A stretch of DNA of 36,134 nt, from the NCBI GenBank assembly GCA_026125665.1, contig JAHCKS010000049.1, forward strand, positions 1-36,134, in the 5' to 3' direction. The position numbers were made by a program, and so were the translations under genes. The stretch comes from Rubrivivax sp. GTDB lineage: Bacteria > Pseudomonadota > Gammaproteobacteria > Burkholderiales > Burkholderiaceae_C. Below, piece after piece: positions 16,794 through 25,134 of the stretch. The stretch's first letter is position 1; each line of letters opens with the position of its first letter. The notes under the pieces are model-generated. The model saw only the letters and a list, made by a program, of their open reading frames with translations. It was not told the DNA's origin and ran no database searches.

Positions 16794-17303
16794 ACGCACA
16801 CGGCCGGCGCGACTGAAGGCACCGGCCTCTCGGTGACGAGATCAGTAGAGCCGACGGTCGCGCATATCTTTCGCCGTCCACCAGCCTGCGTTTGCAGCAA
16901 TTGCGCGAACGACATCTTTCTCTGGCCCAGGCGTTCAAACACCAAAGACGAGCAGCGGCCTTGGGTCACGATGACTCATCGGCGAACGGCAGCTTCCGGG
17001 ACTCGAAAACGTCAGCGACGGCTTCCCGGCGGTCAGTCCGAAAGGGCGGTCGGCGCGGATCGACCCTGAAGGGACATTGGCTGACCTGATCTCGCCGCCC
17101 TGAAGCTGTCGGTCGTTCTCGCACCCAGGCACCCGTGTTGGAGGCCCGCGGCGGAGGGCACACATCGACGGGCAGCACCCACGACGACTGAGGAGAGGAC
17201 CACGGCTTGCGACCGTGCAAGCCCACCGCTTCGGGAGCCTTGCGTGCCAGCCATCGGCCGGCAGCCCCAGCGGGCGCCCGATGGCGCGCTGGACTTGGAC
17301 TTG
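16794..17303. other. Gene-poor interval with one copy of a diverged repeat
   Basis: About 510 bp between the GMC gene and the MFS relic. Codon bias is weak and no frame carries recognisable motifs. It contains the left copy of the 52-bp repeat (17061-17112). The left breakpoint of the truncated MFS gene also lies here. Confidence 0.5.
17061..17112 (+). repeat. Left copy of diverged 52-bp direct repeat
   Basis: The copy starts CGACCCTGAAGGGAC and ends CTCGCCGCCCTGAAGCTGTC, followed by GGTCG. It has the same length and orientation as the copy at 20051-20102. Both ends are nearly identical (single changes), while the central 15 bp differ. The two copies flank the MFS relic and the TIR gene. Confidence 0.55.
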
Positions 17304-18042
17304 GACTATGGCATCAGCGCACCGCTGTCCGGCGGCCTGATGCTGCGCTACGGGCCGCGGCCCATGATCGCGGTCTCGGGCACGCTGCTGATCCTCGGGC
17401 TGGTGGTGGCCATCACCACGACCACCCAGTGGCAGCTCTGGCTGGGCATGGGTATCCTGCTGGGGAGCGCACCGGGCATCACGGCCATGCAGCTCACTTC
17501 GGCAATCGCGACGCGCTGGTTCGTCGAGCGCCGGGGGCTGGTGCTGGGGGTGCTCGGTGGCGCCGTCGCCACCGGCATGCTGGTCTTCATGCCGCTGGCG
17601 GCCTGGGTGAGCGAGCGCTGGGGCTGGCGCGCGGCCCTCCTGATCCCGACCACGGGCGCGCTGCTGAGCTCGCTGGCCTTCCTGTGGCTGGCGCGTTACC
17701 GGCCGCAGGAACTCGGCCTGCCGCCCCTGGGCGAGACCGAGATGCAGGCCATCCCGCCGGCGCCCCGGGGCAACTTCGTGCAGCCGTCCTTCGCCGCGCT
17801 GCGGCTGGGCGTGCGCCACCGGGTGTTCTGGATCCTGGCGTTCGCCTTCGCGATCTGCGGCGTCTCGAGCTTTCGGCGTCACGCAGGCCACCACGGCGCC
17901 GCCAGCTTGATGATCTTCGGCGCCGGCGCCAGCCGCGATGTGCTGGGCACCTACGAGCCGGCGTTCCTGCTCGCCGGCGCTGTGCGTGCTGGCCGCGGCG
18001 AGCTTTGCAGTGCTGCGCCAAGGACAACTGCGGCCCGCGTGA
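17304..18042 (+). pseudogene. Truncated and frameshifted MFS transporter
   Basis: The frame from about 17304 to 17872 encodes five to six MFS helices (YGISAPLSGGLMLRYGPRP, then ITTTTQWQLWLGMGILLG and ATRWFVERRGLVLGVLGG), but the first helix and a normal start are missing. After VFWILAFAFAICGVSSF the sequence jumps to a typical MFS C-terminal end: LMIFGAGASRDVLGTYEPAF, then, in a shifted frame, ALCVLAAASFAVLRQGQL and a stop at 18040-18042. Most of helices 8 to 11 are lost. The gene is thus cut at the 5' side, internally deleted and frameshifted, and cannot make a functional carrier. Its end lies 67 bp before the TIR gene. Confidence 0.75.
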
Positions 18043-18109
18043 ACCGCTGGCAATCGGCGGCACCGCCCACTTGACGCCCGGGGCAACCGATCGTCGAATC
18101 CCACCTGCC

Positions 18110-19918
18110 ATGACACGTTTGTTCATCAGCTACCGCCGCGCCGACGCCGATGCCGACGCGGGCCGCATGGCCGATCGACTGGCGGAAGCCTTCGGGCTCG
18201 ACAACGTTTTCCGCGACCACGAGGCGCTGCAGGTCGGCATGCCCTGGCGTTCGCAGATCGACGACGCGCTGGCCCGCAGCGATGTGACGCTGGTGATCAT
18301 CGGCCCTGGGTGGCTTCAGGCCCAGGCCGACGACGGCTCACGGCGGCTGGACGATCCCGAGGACCTGGTGGCCTACGAGATCTCGCGGTCGATCGAGCGT
18401 GGCACTCGCATCGTGCCAGTGCTGGTGCGCGATGCCGCACTGCCCGAGGCGCCGCAGCTGCCCGCGGCCCTGCGGGCGCTGCCGTCGTACCAGGGATGGC
18501 GCGTGCGCAACGACAGCTTCGGCCCGGACATGAACGCGCTGATCGACAGCCTGGACGGCACACGACGCCAGCCCAAGGGGCGCAGGGTCTGGATCGGTGC
18601 CGCCGTCGGTGCCCTGGCGATCGGTATGGCAGGCGCCTGGTGGTGGACGCACGAGGGCCCCGAGGTCCGGCGCGGCTCGCTCGGTCTGCGCATCCAGCTC
18701 GGGCCAGAGGCCGAAGAGGCGGGCGGTCAGGCACCGCGCTTCCTGTTGTCGGTGCATGAGCCGGTCATCATCCGCAAGTCCGAGCTGCCACCGCCGAAGC
18801 GCCTCGCCCCCGGCCTGTTCGAGGTGGAGGAGGGCAACACGCCGTTGCCGGGCCGCGGCGAACGCTACCGGGCCGACGTTCGGCGGCAGCCCCTGTCGGC
18901 CCGCCTCGACCACTCGCCGCATCACGGCCGCACCTCGGTCTGCCTGGAACGCAGCCCCGGGGCGCCGACGCACGATCTGCGGGCGAGACTTTCCTGCGAC
19001 GAGGGCGAGAACTGCGCGCGGGCCGATGACGATCCCGGGCACTTTCACGACTGCGGTCAGGCGGTTCAAGGGCGCGCTGCGCCGGCGTGGACCTGGTGGC
19101 CGACCGCCTTCGCTCAGGCGCCGAACGCGCCGGCGTGGGTGGTGCCGTCGATCGAGACGCTGCGCGCCCGGGCCGGCACTGGCCCGGACTTCACGGCGAT
19201 CAGCCTCACCACACCGCCCTTGCCGCAACTGGCCGAAGCCCGCGCCGTCAGTGTGCAGCTGGCGGTCAATGGCCACGAGGTGCTGATCGACGGCTTCCCA
19301 CCGGATGCCAGCGCCGTGGACTTCGACCCCAAGGTCGGCGTGAGGCTGGACTTCGGGCTGGAGAACCTCAACTTCACGGGGGCCCAGCAGGGCATGGACC
19401 ACATCGACGTCGTGCTGCGCTTTCTGGCCGGGCAGCGCCTCGTGCGCGAAGCACGGGCGACGCTGGCCTACATCTCGCTGCGCGACCACGAGCCACCCAC
19501 CACCGTGGGCGATCCGGCACTCGGGCTGCGCTGGTCGGCGCGCGCCGTGCGCGGCAACCCCAACGAGCGCTGGCAGGTCTGGATCGCCGGGGCCAAGGAC
19601 CCTGCGCTGCTGATGCGCGCCAGGGTGGCGTTCGACCAAGCCCGGCTGCGCGTCTCGATCGACGGCCAGGACTACCCGTTGACGGCGCACATCCGACCAC
19701 CATCACCGGGCCTTAGCGACCATTGGGGTCTGTATGTCGGAATTCGACAGCCCAGCGGGCAGCTGTACTTCATCCTGGACGATGTGGCCTCGGCGGCGGT
19801 ATGCCAACGGCTTGCAGAAAGCGCAGGCCGTGCGCGCGTCGCGGGTCGCGACGGCTACCGCAGGACCATCGACGGGCCACGGGTGTCCCAGCCCTGTCAG
19901 CGGCTTCTCCCCGGCTGA
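18110..19918 (+). CDS. TIR-domain protein with one transmembrane helix and a large unknown C-terminal region
   Basis: This protein of 602 residues opens with a bacterial TIR domain (about 1-150): LFISYRR (4-10), VFRDHEALQVGMPW (33-46), DVTLVIIGPGWL (58-69) and a candidate catalytic Glu90 in AYEIS. Bacterial TIR domains often cleave NAD+ or make cyclic ADP-ribose signals, for example in antiphage defence. A single hydrophobic helix at about 159-179 is followed by roughly 420 residues of unrecognised sequence, which would lie in the periplasm if the TIR domain is cytoplasmic. That region has several Cys (near 283 and 300-330) and beta-rich stretches. There is no clear ribosome site. It is flanked by relics and diverged repeats and followed at once by a strong hairpin. 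Defence, stress signalling or a simple adaptor role are all possible. Confidence 0.72.
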   Translation: MTRLFISYRRADADADAGRMADRLAEAFGLDNVFRDHEALQVGMPWRSQIDDALARSDVTLVIIGPGWLQAQADDGSRRLDDPEDLVAYEISRSIERGTRIVPVLVRDAALPEAPQLPAALRALPSYQGWRVRNDSFGPDMNALIDSLDGTRRQPKGRRVWIGAAVGALAIGMAGAWWWTHEGPEVRRGSLGLRIQLGPEAEEAGGQAPRFLLSVHEPVIIRKSELPPPKRLAPGLFEVEEGNTPLPGRGERYRADVRRQPLSARLDHSPHHGRTSVCLERSPGAPTHDLRARLSCDEGENCARADDDPGHFHDCGQAVQGRAAPAWTWWPTAFAQAPNAPAWVVPSIETLRARAGTGPDFTAISLTTPPLPQLAEARAVSVQLAVNGHEVLIDGFPPDASAVDFDPKVGVRLDFGLENLNFTGAQQGMDHIDVVLRFLAGQRLVREARATLAYISLRDHEPPTTVGDPALGLRWSARAVRGNPNERWQVWIAGAKDPALLMRARVAFDQARLRVSIDGQDYPLTAHIRPPSPGLSDHWGLYVGIRQPSGQLYFILDDVASAAVCQRLAESAGRARVAGRDGYRRTIDGPRVSQPCQRLLPG

Positions 19919-19923
19919 AGGCC

Positions 19924-19950
19924 GGGCCGCCGGCAGCTGACCGGCGGCCC
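19924..19950 (+). terminator. Strong GC hairpin after the TIR gene
   Basis: GGGCCGCCGG (19924-19933) and CCGGCGGCCC (19941-19950) form a perfect 10-bp stem with a 7-nt loop, starting 6 bp after the TIR stop. A T-run is missing, but position and stability fit a transcript end. Confidence 0.6.
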
Positions 19951-19952
19951 GC

Positions 19953-20031
19953 AGGCCGCCAACGCCGTGCGCGCCCGGTGCAGGCGCACGAACAGGTTGT
20001 CCTCGGTGATGGCCAAGGCCGACGAATTCGA
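19953..20031 (-). pseudogene. Possible ECF sigma factor C-terminal fragment
   Basis: On the minus strand one frame reads ALAITEDNLFVRLHRARTAL, which closely resembles the helix-turn-helix end of sigma region 4 in ECF factors (usually I-S/T-E-x-N-V/L-x-V-R-L-H-R-A-R). No other part of a sigma factor is seen around it, so it is a relic at most. Identification rests on about 20 residues. Confidence 0.4.
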
Positions 20032-20050
20032 GGGACCGGTCGACGCAAGC

Positions 20051-20102
20051 CGACCCTGGAGGGACTTGCGCAGTTCTCATCTCGCCGCCCCGAAGCTGCC
20101 GG
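20051..20102 (+). repeat. Right copy of diverged 52-bp direct repeat
   Basis: The copy starts CGACCCTGGAGGGAC and ends CTCGCCGCCCCGAAGCTGCC, followed by GGTCG. It has the same orientation as the copy at 17061-17112, with an offset of 2,990 bp. Similar short pieces (for example TTGCCGGTCGCG near 21412) suggest a dispersed, decayed intergenic repeat family. Confidence 0.5.
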
Positions 20103-20205
20103 TCGCGTTCTGAATTGACCCAACAGGACGAATGTCAGCCTATTCCGCGGCGGGTTTGGTGCTGTCAGTTGGCCGGTCAATTCTCATTGGCATGTCGCAG
20201 AGCAC

Positions 20206-21273
20206 TCAGGCAAGGCGGGCCAGGACGTCAGAGGTTTCGGCGGCCAGGGTCTCGACGAGTTGGCCGGCGTTCATCACGCGGCCGAGGGCTGCAGACTGCC
20301 CGACCCAGACGGTCTGCATCGCCGCGTCAGCGTCCCACAATGGCTGCGTCAAGATGAGCTGGACCGGGAAAGGCGCCGGCAGGTTCGCCAAGTCCTGAAG
20401 CAATGCCGCCATCTCGTTCCTGAGGATCCGCGACGGTTTGCCGGAGGCCCGGTCGGTCACCGTGGTCTGATGGTGGCCGGTGCGGGCAAGGGCACGGAGG
20501 TAGTTGACCGGCAGCTGGGCCTCAGGGCAGGTCAGGAAGGCTGTTCCCAACTGAACTGCACTGGCCCCCAGGGCAAGGGCAGCGGCGACACCACGTCCGT
20601 CGGCAATCCCGCCAGCGGCGATGACCGGAACGGAAACCGCGTCCACCACCTGCGGCAGCAGCGAGACAAGCCCCGCCTGTGCATCGGCAGCGCCCGGCAA
20701 GAAGGAACCGCGATGACCGCCGGCCTCGAGGCCCTGGGCGATTACCGCGTCCGCACCCCGCCGCTCGAGTTCGCGTGCCTCGTCCACCGTGGTTGCTGAA
20801 CTGATCACGAATATGCCCGCTCCGTGCAGTGCATCCATGATGTCGTCCGGGGGCAGACCAAGATGAAAGCTCACCACATCGGGTCTCTGTTCGAGCACTG
20901 ATTCGAGGTCGTGCGGCGTAACTTGGCCGTCCAGGGGTGGGATCTCCGGGGGCGCCCCGAGGCCGAATCGCGCGTAGTGCGGCACCAGCGCCTCGCGTAT
21001 CCGTGCCGTGCGCGCCTCGTGATCGGGCGCCGCGTCGAACAGGACGAAGTTGACATTGAGCCTGCCATCGCTCATCTGGCGGAAAGAACGAATGCGATCG
21101 CGCAAGGTCCCGGGCTTCGCCATGAGAAGCCCGATTCCGCCGAGCCCGCCGGCATTGGCGACTCCGGCCGCCAGGGCCGGCGAGGCGATGTTCCCCATCG
21201 GCGCCTGGAAGATCGGCCACGTCAATCCGAGGCGCTCTGTCAGCGCGTTGTGTGCCCATTCGTGCTTTGCCAT
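20206..21273 (-). CDS. Nitronate monooxygenase family (2-nitropropane dioxygenase-like) flavoprotein
   Basis: This 355-residue FMN-binding TIM barrel has the N-terminal PIFQAPMGNIASPALAAGVA (20-39) and GGLGGIG (42-48). The phosphate/active-site segment QGLEAGGHRGSF carries the conserved His187 of class I nitronate monooxygenases, followed by VPVIAAGGIADGRG and LGASAVQLGTAFL. These enzymes oxidise alkyl nitronates, such as propionate-3-nitronate, with O2. The ATG at 21273 is preceded by AAGGGAG and places the barrel at once. The in-frame extension upstream has no family character. It stands alone: relics and repeats lie on one side, and the lytic transglycosylase is divergent on the other. Confidence 0.88.
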   Translation of the reverse strand: MAKHEWAHNALTERLGLTWPIFQAPMGNIASPALAAGVANAGGLGGIGLLMAKPGTLRDRIRSFRQMSDGRLNVNFVLFDAAPDHEARTARIREALVPHYARFGLGAPPEIPPLDGQVTPHDLESVLEQRPDVVSFHLGLPPDDIMDALHGAGIFVISSATTVDEARELERRGADAVIAQGLEAGGHRGSFLPGAADAQAGLVSLLPQVVDAVSVPVIAAGGIADGRGVAAALALGASAVQLGTAFLTCPEAQLPVNYLRALARTGHHQTTVTDRASGKPSRILRNEMAALLQDLANLPAPFPVQLILTQPLWDADAAMQTVWVGQSAALGRVMNAGQLVETLAAETSDVLARLA

Positions 21274-21892
21274 GAGCGCTCCCTTTGCTGCGTCAATGTA
21301 GCGATCTGGATCACGGCCTTCAATGCCATTTCGCAGCGCAAATCTGGCTGTAAGTGCGCGCTCAATGCCTGACAGCAACAAGCAGATACTGCGGAGTCGG
21401 CTGCCGCAAAATTGCCGGTCGCGAAGGTCACGTGATGGCCGGGTCCGGGTTGCCGCGAACGACTGCTTCGGGGACGCGGAACCAGGGAGAGGTCGTTTCG
21501 AGCGTCAGGCAGCTTTTGAGAAGCTCGTCGGGCGGCTTTGGGTCGGGCTCGACCGGTCGGCAAGGCTGGGAGGAGGCGTTCGCGACCTTACGCGAACAGC
21601 TTGTGCTCGAGCGTCCGGTGTGAGACGTGCAGCGGTCCTCCGACCTCCGGCCTCGTCAATGGCCGGTTCCGCTCGCGGCTGTCGCTCGACTGCCAAACCT
21701 GAGAGACGGCAACCAGTCTGAAGCCGCCGCCAGCCGGCAGCCGCGCTTGGCAGCGTTCGGCCTGTCGGTGGCCGGTCGCCTCGCCGCAGGCCTTCGCGGG
21801 TGGAGTGGCCGTGTATCGCGGCTCGCGCGTCAGAACCGGCATCGCCCCCGGGCCGAACGGCCCGCCACCCGCCCCTCGGCACAATCGGCGCG
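21274..21892. other. Gene-poor divergent interval
   Basis: About 620 bp between the divergent nitronate monooxygenase and lytic transglycosylase genes. It must hold both promoters, but I cannot place them with confidence. Pieces such as GGCTTTGGGTCGGGCTCGAC and stretches near 21655-21780 look like degenerate intergenic repeats common in this kind of genome. No coding signal was seen. Confidence 0.45.
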
Positions 21893-23215
21893 ATGCCTCG
21901 GCCGACCGCGCCCCGCTCATCCCGCCGCGCTCGTTGGCGCCACCTTGCGCCAGCACTTCTGGCCGCCTTGGCGCTGGCGGGCTGCGCCGGTGCGCCAGCG
22001 GCGGTGTCGCAGGCAACCACCGCCCCGGCGCCCACCCCCACCGCTTCGGCGCCGGCCGACAGTGCCTCCGCCGACGACGCCACGCTGCAAGCCTTCGCCC
22101 GCTGGGTCGCGCAGTTCCGCGAGCACGCCCGTGGCGAAGGCATCGACGAGGCCACGCTGCGCGTCGCCTTCGACGACGTGCGCTACCTGCCGCGCGTGGT
22201 CGAGCGCGACGACAGCCAGCCCGAGCTCGTGCGCACGGTGTGGGACTACCTCGACCGTGCGCTGTCGCAGCAGCGCCTGGCCACGGGCCGGGAGAAGCTG
22301 GCGCAGGTGCGCGCCGAAGCCGACGCCGCCGCGGCGCGCTACGGCGTGCCGGCCGAGGTGCTGGTGGCGATCTGGGGCCTGGAGAGCAACTACGGCGGCA
22401 ACGCCGGCAGCACGCCGACCATCGATGCGCTCGCCACGCTCGGCTTCCAGGGCCGCCGCGAGGCCTGGGCGCGCCGCCAGTTGCTCGCCGCGCTGCAGAT
22501 CCTGCAGGCGGGCGACATCGACCGCGCCCGCATGGTGGGCTCGTGGGCCGGCGCGATGGGGCAGACGCAGTTCCTGCCGACGAGTTACCTCGCCTATGCC
22601 GTCGATGGCGACGGCGACGGGCGGCGCGACATCTGGGGCAGCCTGGCCGACGTGATGGCCTCGACCGCCCACTTCCTGGCCCGCGCCGGCTGGCAGGCGG
22701 GCCAGCCCTGGGGTCTCGAGGTGCGCCTGCCGGCGCGCTTCGACCCCGAGCGCGCCGACGCGCAGGTGCGCCAGTCGAGCGAGGCCTGGGCCGCCGAGGG
22801 CGTGCTGTCGGCGATGGACGGCGCGGCGCTGCCGGCGATGACCGACGCGGCCGTGCTGCGGCCCGCGGGCGTGCGCGGGCCGGCCTTCCTCGTCGGCCCG
22901 AACTTCCGCGCGCTGCTGCGCTACAACAATTCCAGCAGTTATGCGCTGGCCGTGGGCCTGCTCGCGCAGCACCTGGCCGGCGGGCCACCGGGCGCGCTGG
23001 CCGCCTGGCCGCGCGAGCTGGCCGCGCTCACCCGCAGCCAGCTGCAGGCGCTGCAGGCGGCGCTCAACGAGCGTGGCTTCGATGGCGGCACGCCGGATGG
23101 CCTGATGGGCCCGGCCACGCGCGCCGGCATCCGCCGCTATCAGCGCAGCATCGGCGTGCCCGCCGACGGCTACCCGACGCTGGAGCTGCTGCAGCGGCTG
23201 CAGCAGGAGCGGTAG
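21893..23215 (+). CDS. mltB: MltB-type membrane-bound lytic murein transglycosylase
   Basis: This 440-residue lipoprotein has a lipobox LALAGC with lipidated Cys31, then an Ala/Pro linker. A transglycosylase domain (about 65-355) contains the catalytic Glu164 in WGLESNYGG and the blocks GSWAGAMGQTQFLPTSY and DGDGRRDIWGSLADVMAS. A C-terminal peptidoglycan-binding repeat (about 383-436) reads LQALQAALNERGFDGGTPDG, then MGPATRAGIRRYQ. It should cleave the MurNAc-GlcNAc bond non-hydrolytically, leaving 1,6-anhydro-MurNAc ends, at the outer membrane's inner face. The C-terminal binding repeat follows the SLT_2-plus-PG-binding arrangement common outside the enterobacteria. The ATG at 21893 leads directly into the signal. 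Confidence 0.92.
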   Translation: MPRPTAPRSSRRARWRHLAPALLAALALAGCAGAPAAVSQATTAPAPTPTASAPADSASADDATLQAFARWVAQFREHARGEGIDEATLRVAFDDVRYLPRVVERDDSQPELVRTVWDYLDRALSQQRLATGREKLAQVRAEADAAAARYGVPAEVLVAIWGLESNYGGNAGSTPTIDALATLGFQGRREAWARRQLLAALQILQAGDIDRARMVGSWAGAMGQTQFLPTSYLAYAVDGDGDGRRDIWGSLADVMASTAHFLARAGWQAGQPWGLEVRLPARFDPERADAQVRQSSEAWAAEGVLSAMDGAALPAMTDAAVLRPAGVRGPAFLVGPNFRALLRYNNSSSYALAVGLLAQHLAGGPPGALAAWPRELAALTRSQLQALQAALNERGFDGGTPDGLMGPATRAGIRRYQRSIGVPADGYPTLELLQRLQQER

Positions 23216-23402
23216 GGCACACGCGGCCAGGCCGCGAGGGCTGGACGTGCGCCAGCGATGACAGATGCAATCCGGCGGAGTGCGCCACCCGCTTGCCGCG
23301 CCGAACCCGTGCGCACACACTGGCCGCACTTCCTCGCTTCGCCTTCCCGCACGCGCCGGCCGCCGCGGCCGGGCGCCCGACATCCCGCCGCTCACCACCG
23401 CC

Positions 23403-24254
23403 ATGACCATCGCACCCTCGCGCCCCTCCGTCGCCGACCGCCGCCGCACCTTCCACCGCCTGCACGCGAGCGGCTGCTTCCTGATCCCCAACCCATGGGA
23501 CGTGGGCAGCGCGCGCTGGCTGCAGGGCCTGGGCTTCGCGGCGCTCGCCACCACGAGCTCGGGCTTCGCGTGGTCGCGTGCGCGGCCCGACAACGGCATC
23601 ACGCGCGCGATGGCGCTGGCGCACCTGGCCGAGCTCGTCGAGGCGACCGACGTGCCGATCAACGCCGACTTCGAGAGCGGTTTTGCCGACACCGCGGCCG
23701 GCGTGGAGGAGAGCGTGCGCCTGGCCATCGGCACCGGTGTCGCCGGCCTGTCGATCGAGGACTCGACCGGTGATGCGGCGCGGCCGCTTTTCGCCCTCGA
23801 CGAGGCGGTGGAGCGGCTGCGCGCGGCGCGGCGCGCCGTCGACCACGCCGGCGGCGACACGCTGCTCGTCGGGCGCGCCGAAGGCTTCATCGCCGGACGC
23901 CCCGACCTCGACGAGACGATCGCGCGCCTGAAGGCCTACGCGAATGCCGGCGCCGACTGCCTCTACGCACCCGGCATCGGCACGCGCGAGCAGATCGCTG
24001 CCGTCGTCGCCGCGGTGGCACCGAAGCCGGTGAACGTGCTCGTCGGTGGCAAGAGCGAATGGACGCTCGCGTCGCTGGCGGCGCTCGGCGTGCGCCGCGT
24101 CAGCGTCGGCGGCGCGCTGGCGCGCAGCGCCTGGGCGGGCTTCATGCGCGCAGCGAACCTGCTGGCGAAGGAGGGGCGCTTCGACGGCTTCGCCGACGCG
24201 GCGTCGGGCAAGGAGCTGAACGCGTTCTTCGCGGGCCGCGCGGCGCAGTCGTGA
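23403..24254 (+). CDS. Isocitrate lyase/PEP mutase family protein
   Basis: This 283-residue TIM-barrel enzyme shows IPNPWDVGSARWLQGLGF (28-45), TTSSGFA (50-56), metal-binding NADFESGFAD (87-96) with Asp89 and Glu91, and LSIEDSTGD (116-124). The KKCGH loop of isocitrate lyase is absent, so it belongs to the large group that includes 2-methylisocitrate lyase-, phosphonopyruvate- and oxaloacetate-hydrolase-like enzymes. The reaction should involve an alpha-keto acid and Mg2+, with C-C or P-C bond chemistry. ATG 23403 is the start closest to the conserved N-terminus. The gap of about 190 bp from the lytic transglycosylase suggests its own promoter. Confidence 0.85.
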   Translation: MTIAPSRPSVADRRRTFHRLHASGCFLIPNPWDVGSARWLQGLGFAALATTSSGFAWSRARPDNGITRAMALAHLAELVEATDVPINADFESGFADTAAGVEESVRLAIGTGVAGLSIEDSTGDAARPLFALDEAVERLRAARRAVDHAGGDTLLVGRAEGFIAGRPDLDETIARLKAYANAGADCLYAPGIGTREQIAAVVAAVAPKPVNVLVGGKSEWTLASLAALGVRRVSVGGALARSAWAGFMRAANLLAKEGRFDGFADAASGKELNAFFAGRAAQS

Positions 24255-24273
24255 GCGATGGGTCAGTCGTTGG

Positions 24274-25104
24274 TCAGTCGTCGTCGGCCGCCCGATCCTC
24301 GCCTGCCTGCACCTCGCCTGCGGCAGCCTTCGGCCACAGCCCCTGCGGGTAGGCCCGCCACTGCCAGGCAGCGAAGCCCAGCACCGCGGCGAGCAGCAGC
24401 ACGGCGAGCCAGGCGCGGTTGCGCGGCACGAGGTCGGGGCCCGGGCCTTCGACGCGGCCGGTGAACATCACCGCGGCCTGGTTGCGGCGGCGCAGGAGGC
24501 TCAGCACGACGACCGCCGTGACGTGCACGACGACCACGGCGAGCATGGCGCTGCCGAGCGCCTCGTGCACTTCGGCCAGCGCTTCGCCGACGATGTCGCC
24601 GCCCCACTCCTGGTACGCGGCGTAGCCGCTCAGCGTGAGCGGCAGCGCCAGCGCCAGCAGCGTGGCGATGGCCGTTGCCATCCCCAGGTTCTGCCCCTGC
24701 CGCCAGGGCACGCCGGCCCGGCGGCGCTGCACGAGTGCCGTGCGCACCGCGCCGAGCCAGGCGCGCCCGGCGCCGAGCTTGCGCCACAGCAGCGCGAGCC
24801 GCGCCGGCCGCGGCCCGGCGAGCCCGTAGAGCACACGAAAGGCCAGCAGGCCGGCCATCGAGTAGCCGAGCGTCACGTGCAGCGCGCGCCAGGCCTCGCT
24901 GTCGCCGGTGATGTAGGCACCGGCGAAGGCGAGCGCGAAGAGCGCGTGGAACATGCGAACCGGGGCGTCGACGACGCGGCGCGTCGCGGTGGGCGCGGCG
25001 CTCGCGGCGCTCGTGGCGGTCGCGGCGCTTGTGGCCGTCCCGGCAGTCCCGGCAGTCGGGGCGCCGTGGCCGGCTGTGCCGAGGGTGGGTGCGGTGGTGG
25101 TCAT
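24274..25104 (-). CDS. Cytochrome b561-like membrane protein of the SHP/DHC operon
   Basis: This 276-residue protein has four to five hydrophobic helices. Histidines placed for two b hemes are His53 (VRMFHALFA), His76 (RALHVTLGY), His180 (AEVHEALG) and His194 (VVVHVTA), the pattern of di-heme b561 domains in bacterial cytochrome b subunits. An extra Ala/Thr/Gly-rich stretch of about 40 residues precedes the first helix, and a single helix near 227-246 closes the membrane part. It is the last gene of a three-gene operon with two periplasmic c-type cytochromes, so it probably passes electrons from the quinol pool to DHC and then SHP. The family is known from Rhodobacter sphaeroides and relatives. 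Confidence 0.84.
   Translation of the reverse strand: MTTTAPTLGTAGHGAPTAGTAGTATSAATATSAASAAPTATRRVVDAPVRMFHALFALAFAGAYITGDSEAWRALHVTLGYSMAGLLAFRVLYGLAGPRPARLALLWRKLGAGRAWLGAVRTALVQRRRAGVPWRQGQNLGMATAIATLLALALPLTLSGYAAYQEWGGDIVGEALAEVHEALGSAMLAVVVVHVTAVVVLSLLRRRNQAAVMFTGRVEGPGPDLVPRNRAWLAVLLLAAVLGFAAWQWRAYPQGLWPKAAAGEVQAGEDRAADDD
24994..25058 (-). repeat. Imperfect short tandem repeats coding the Ala/Thr-rich N-terminus
   Basis: Several degenerate copies of GCGGCGCTCGTGGCGGTC and CCCGGCAGT follow one another inside the start of the b561-like gene. They encode the low-complexity TAGTATSAATATSAAS region. Such tracts vary in copy number by slippage; the sequence alone does not show variation. 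Confidence 0.5.
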
Positions 25105-25134
25105 CGTGGGCTCGCGTTCGAGGTCAGGTGAAGC

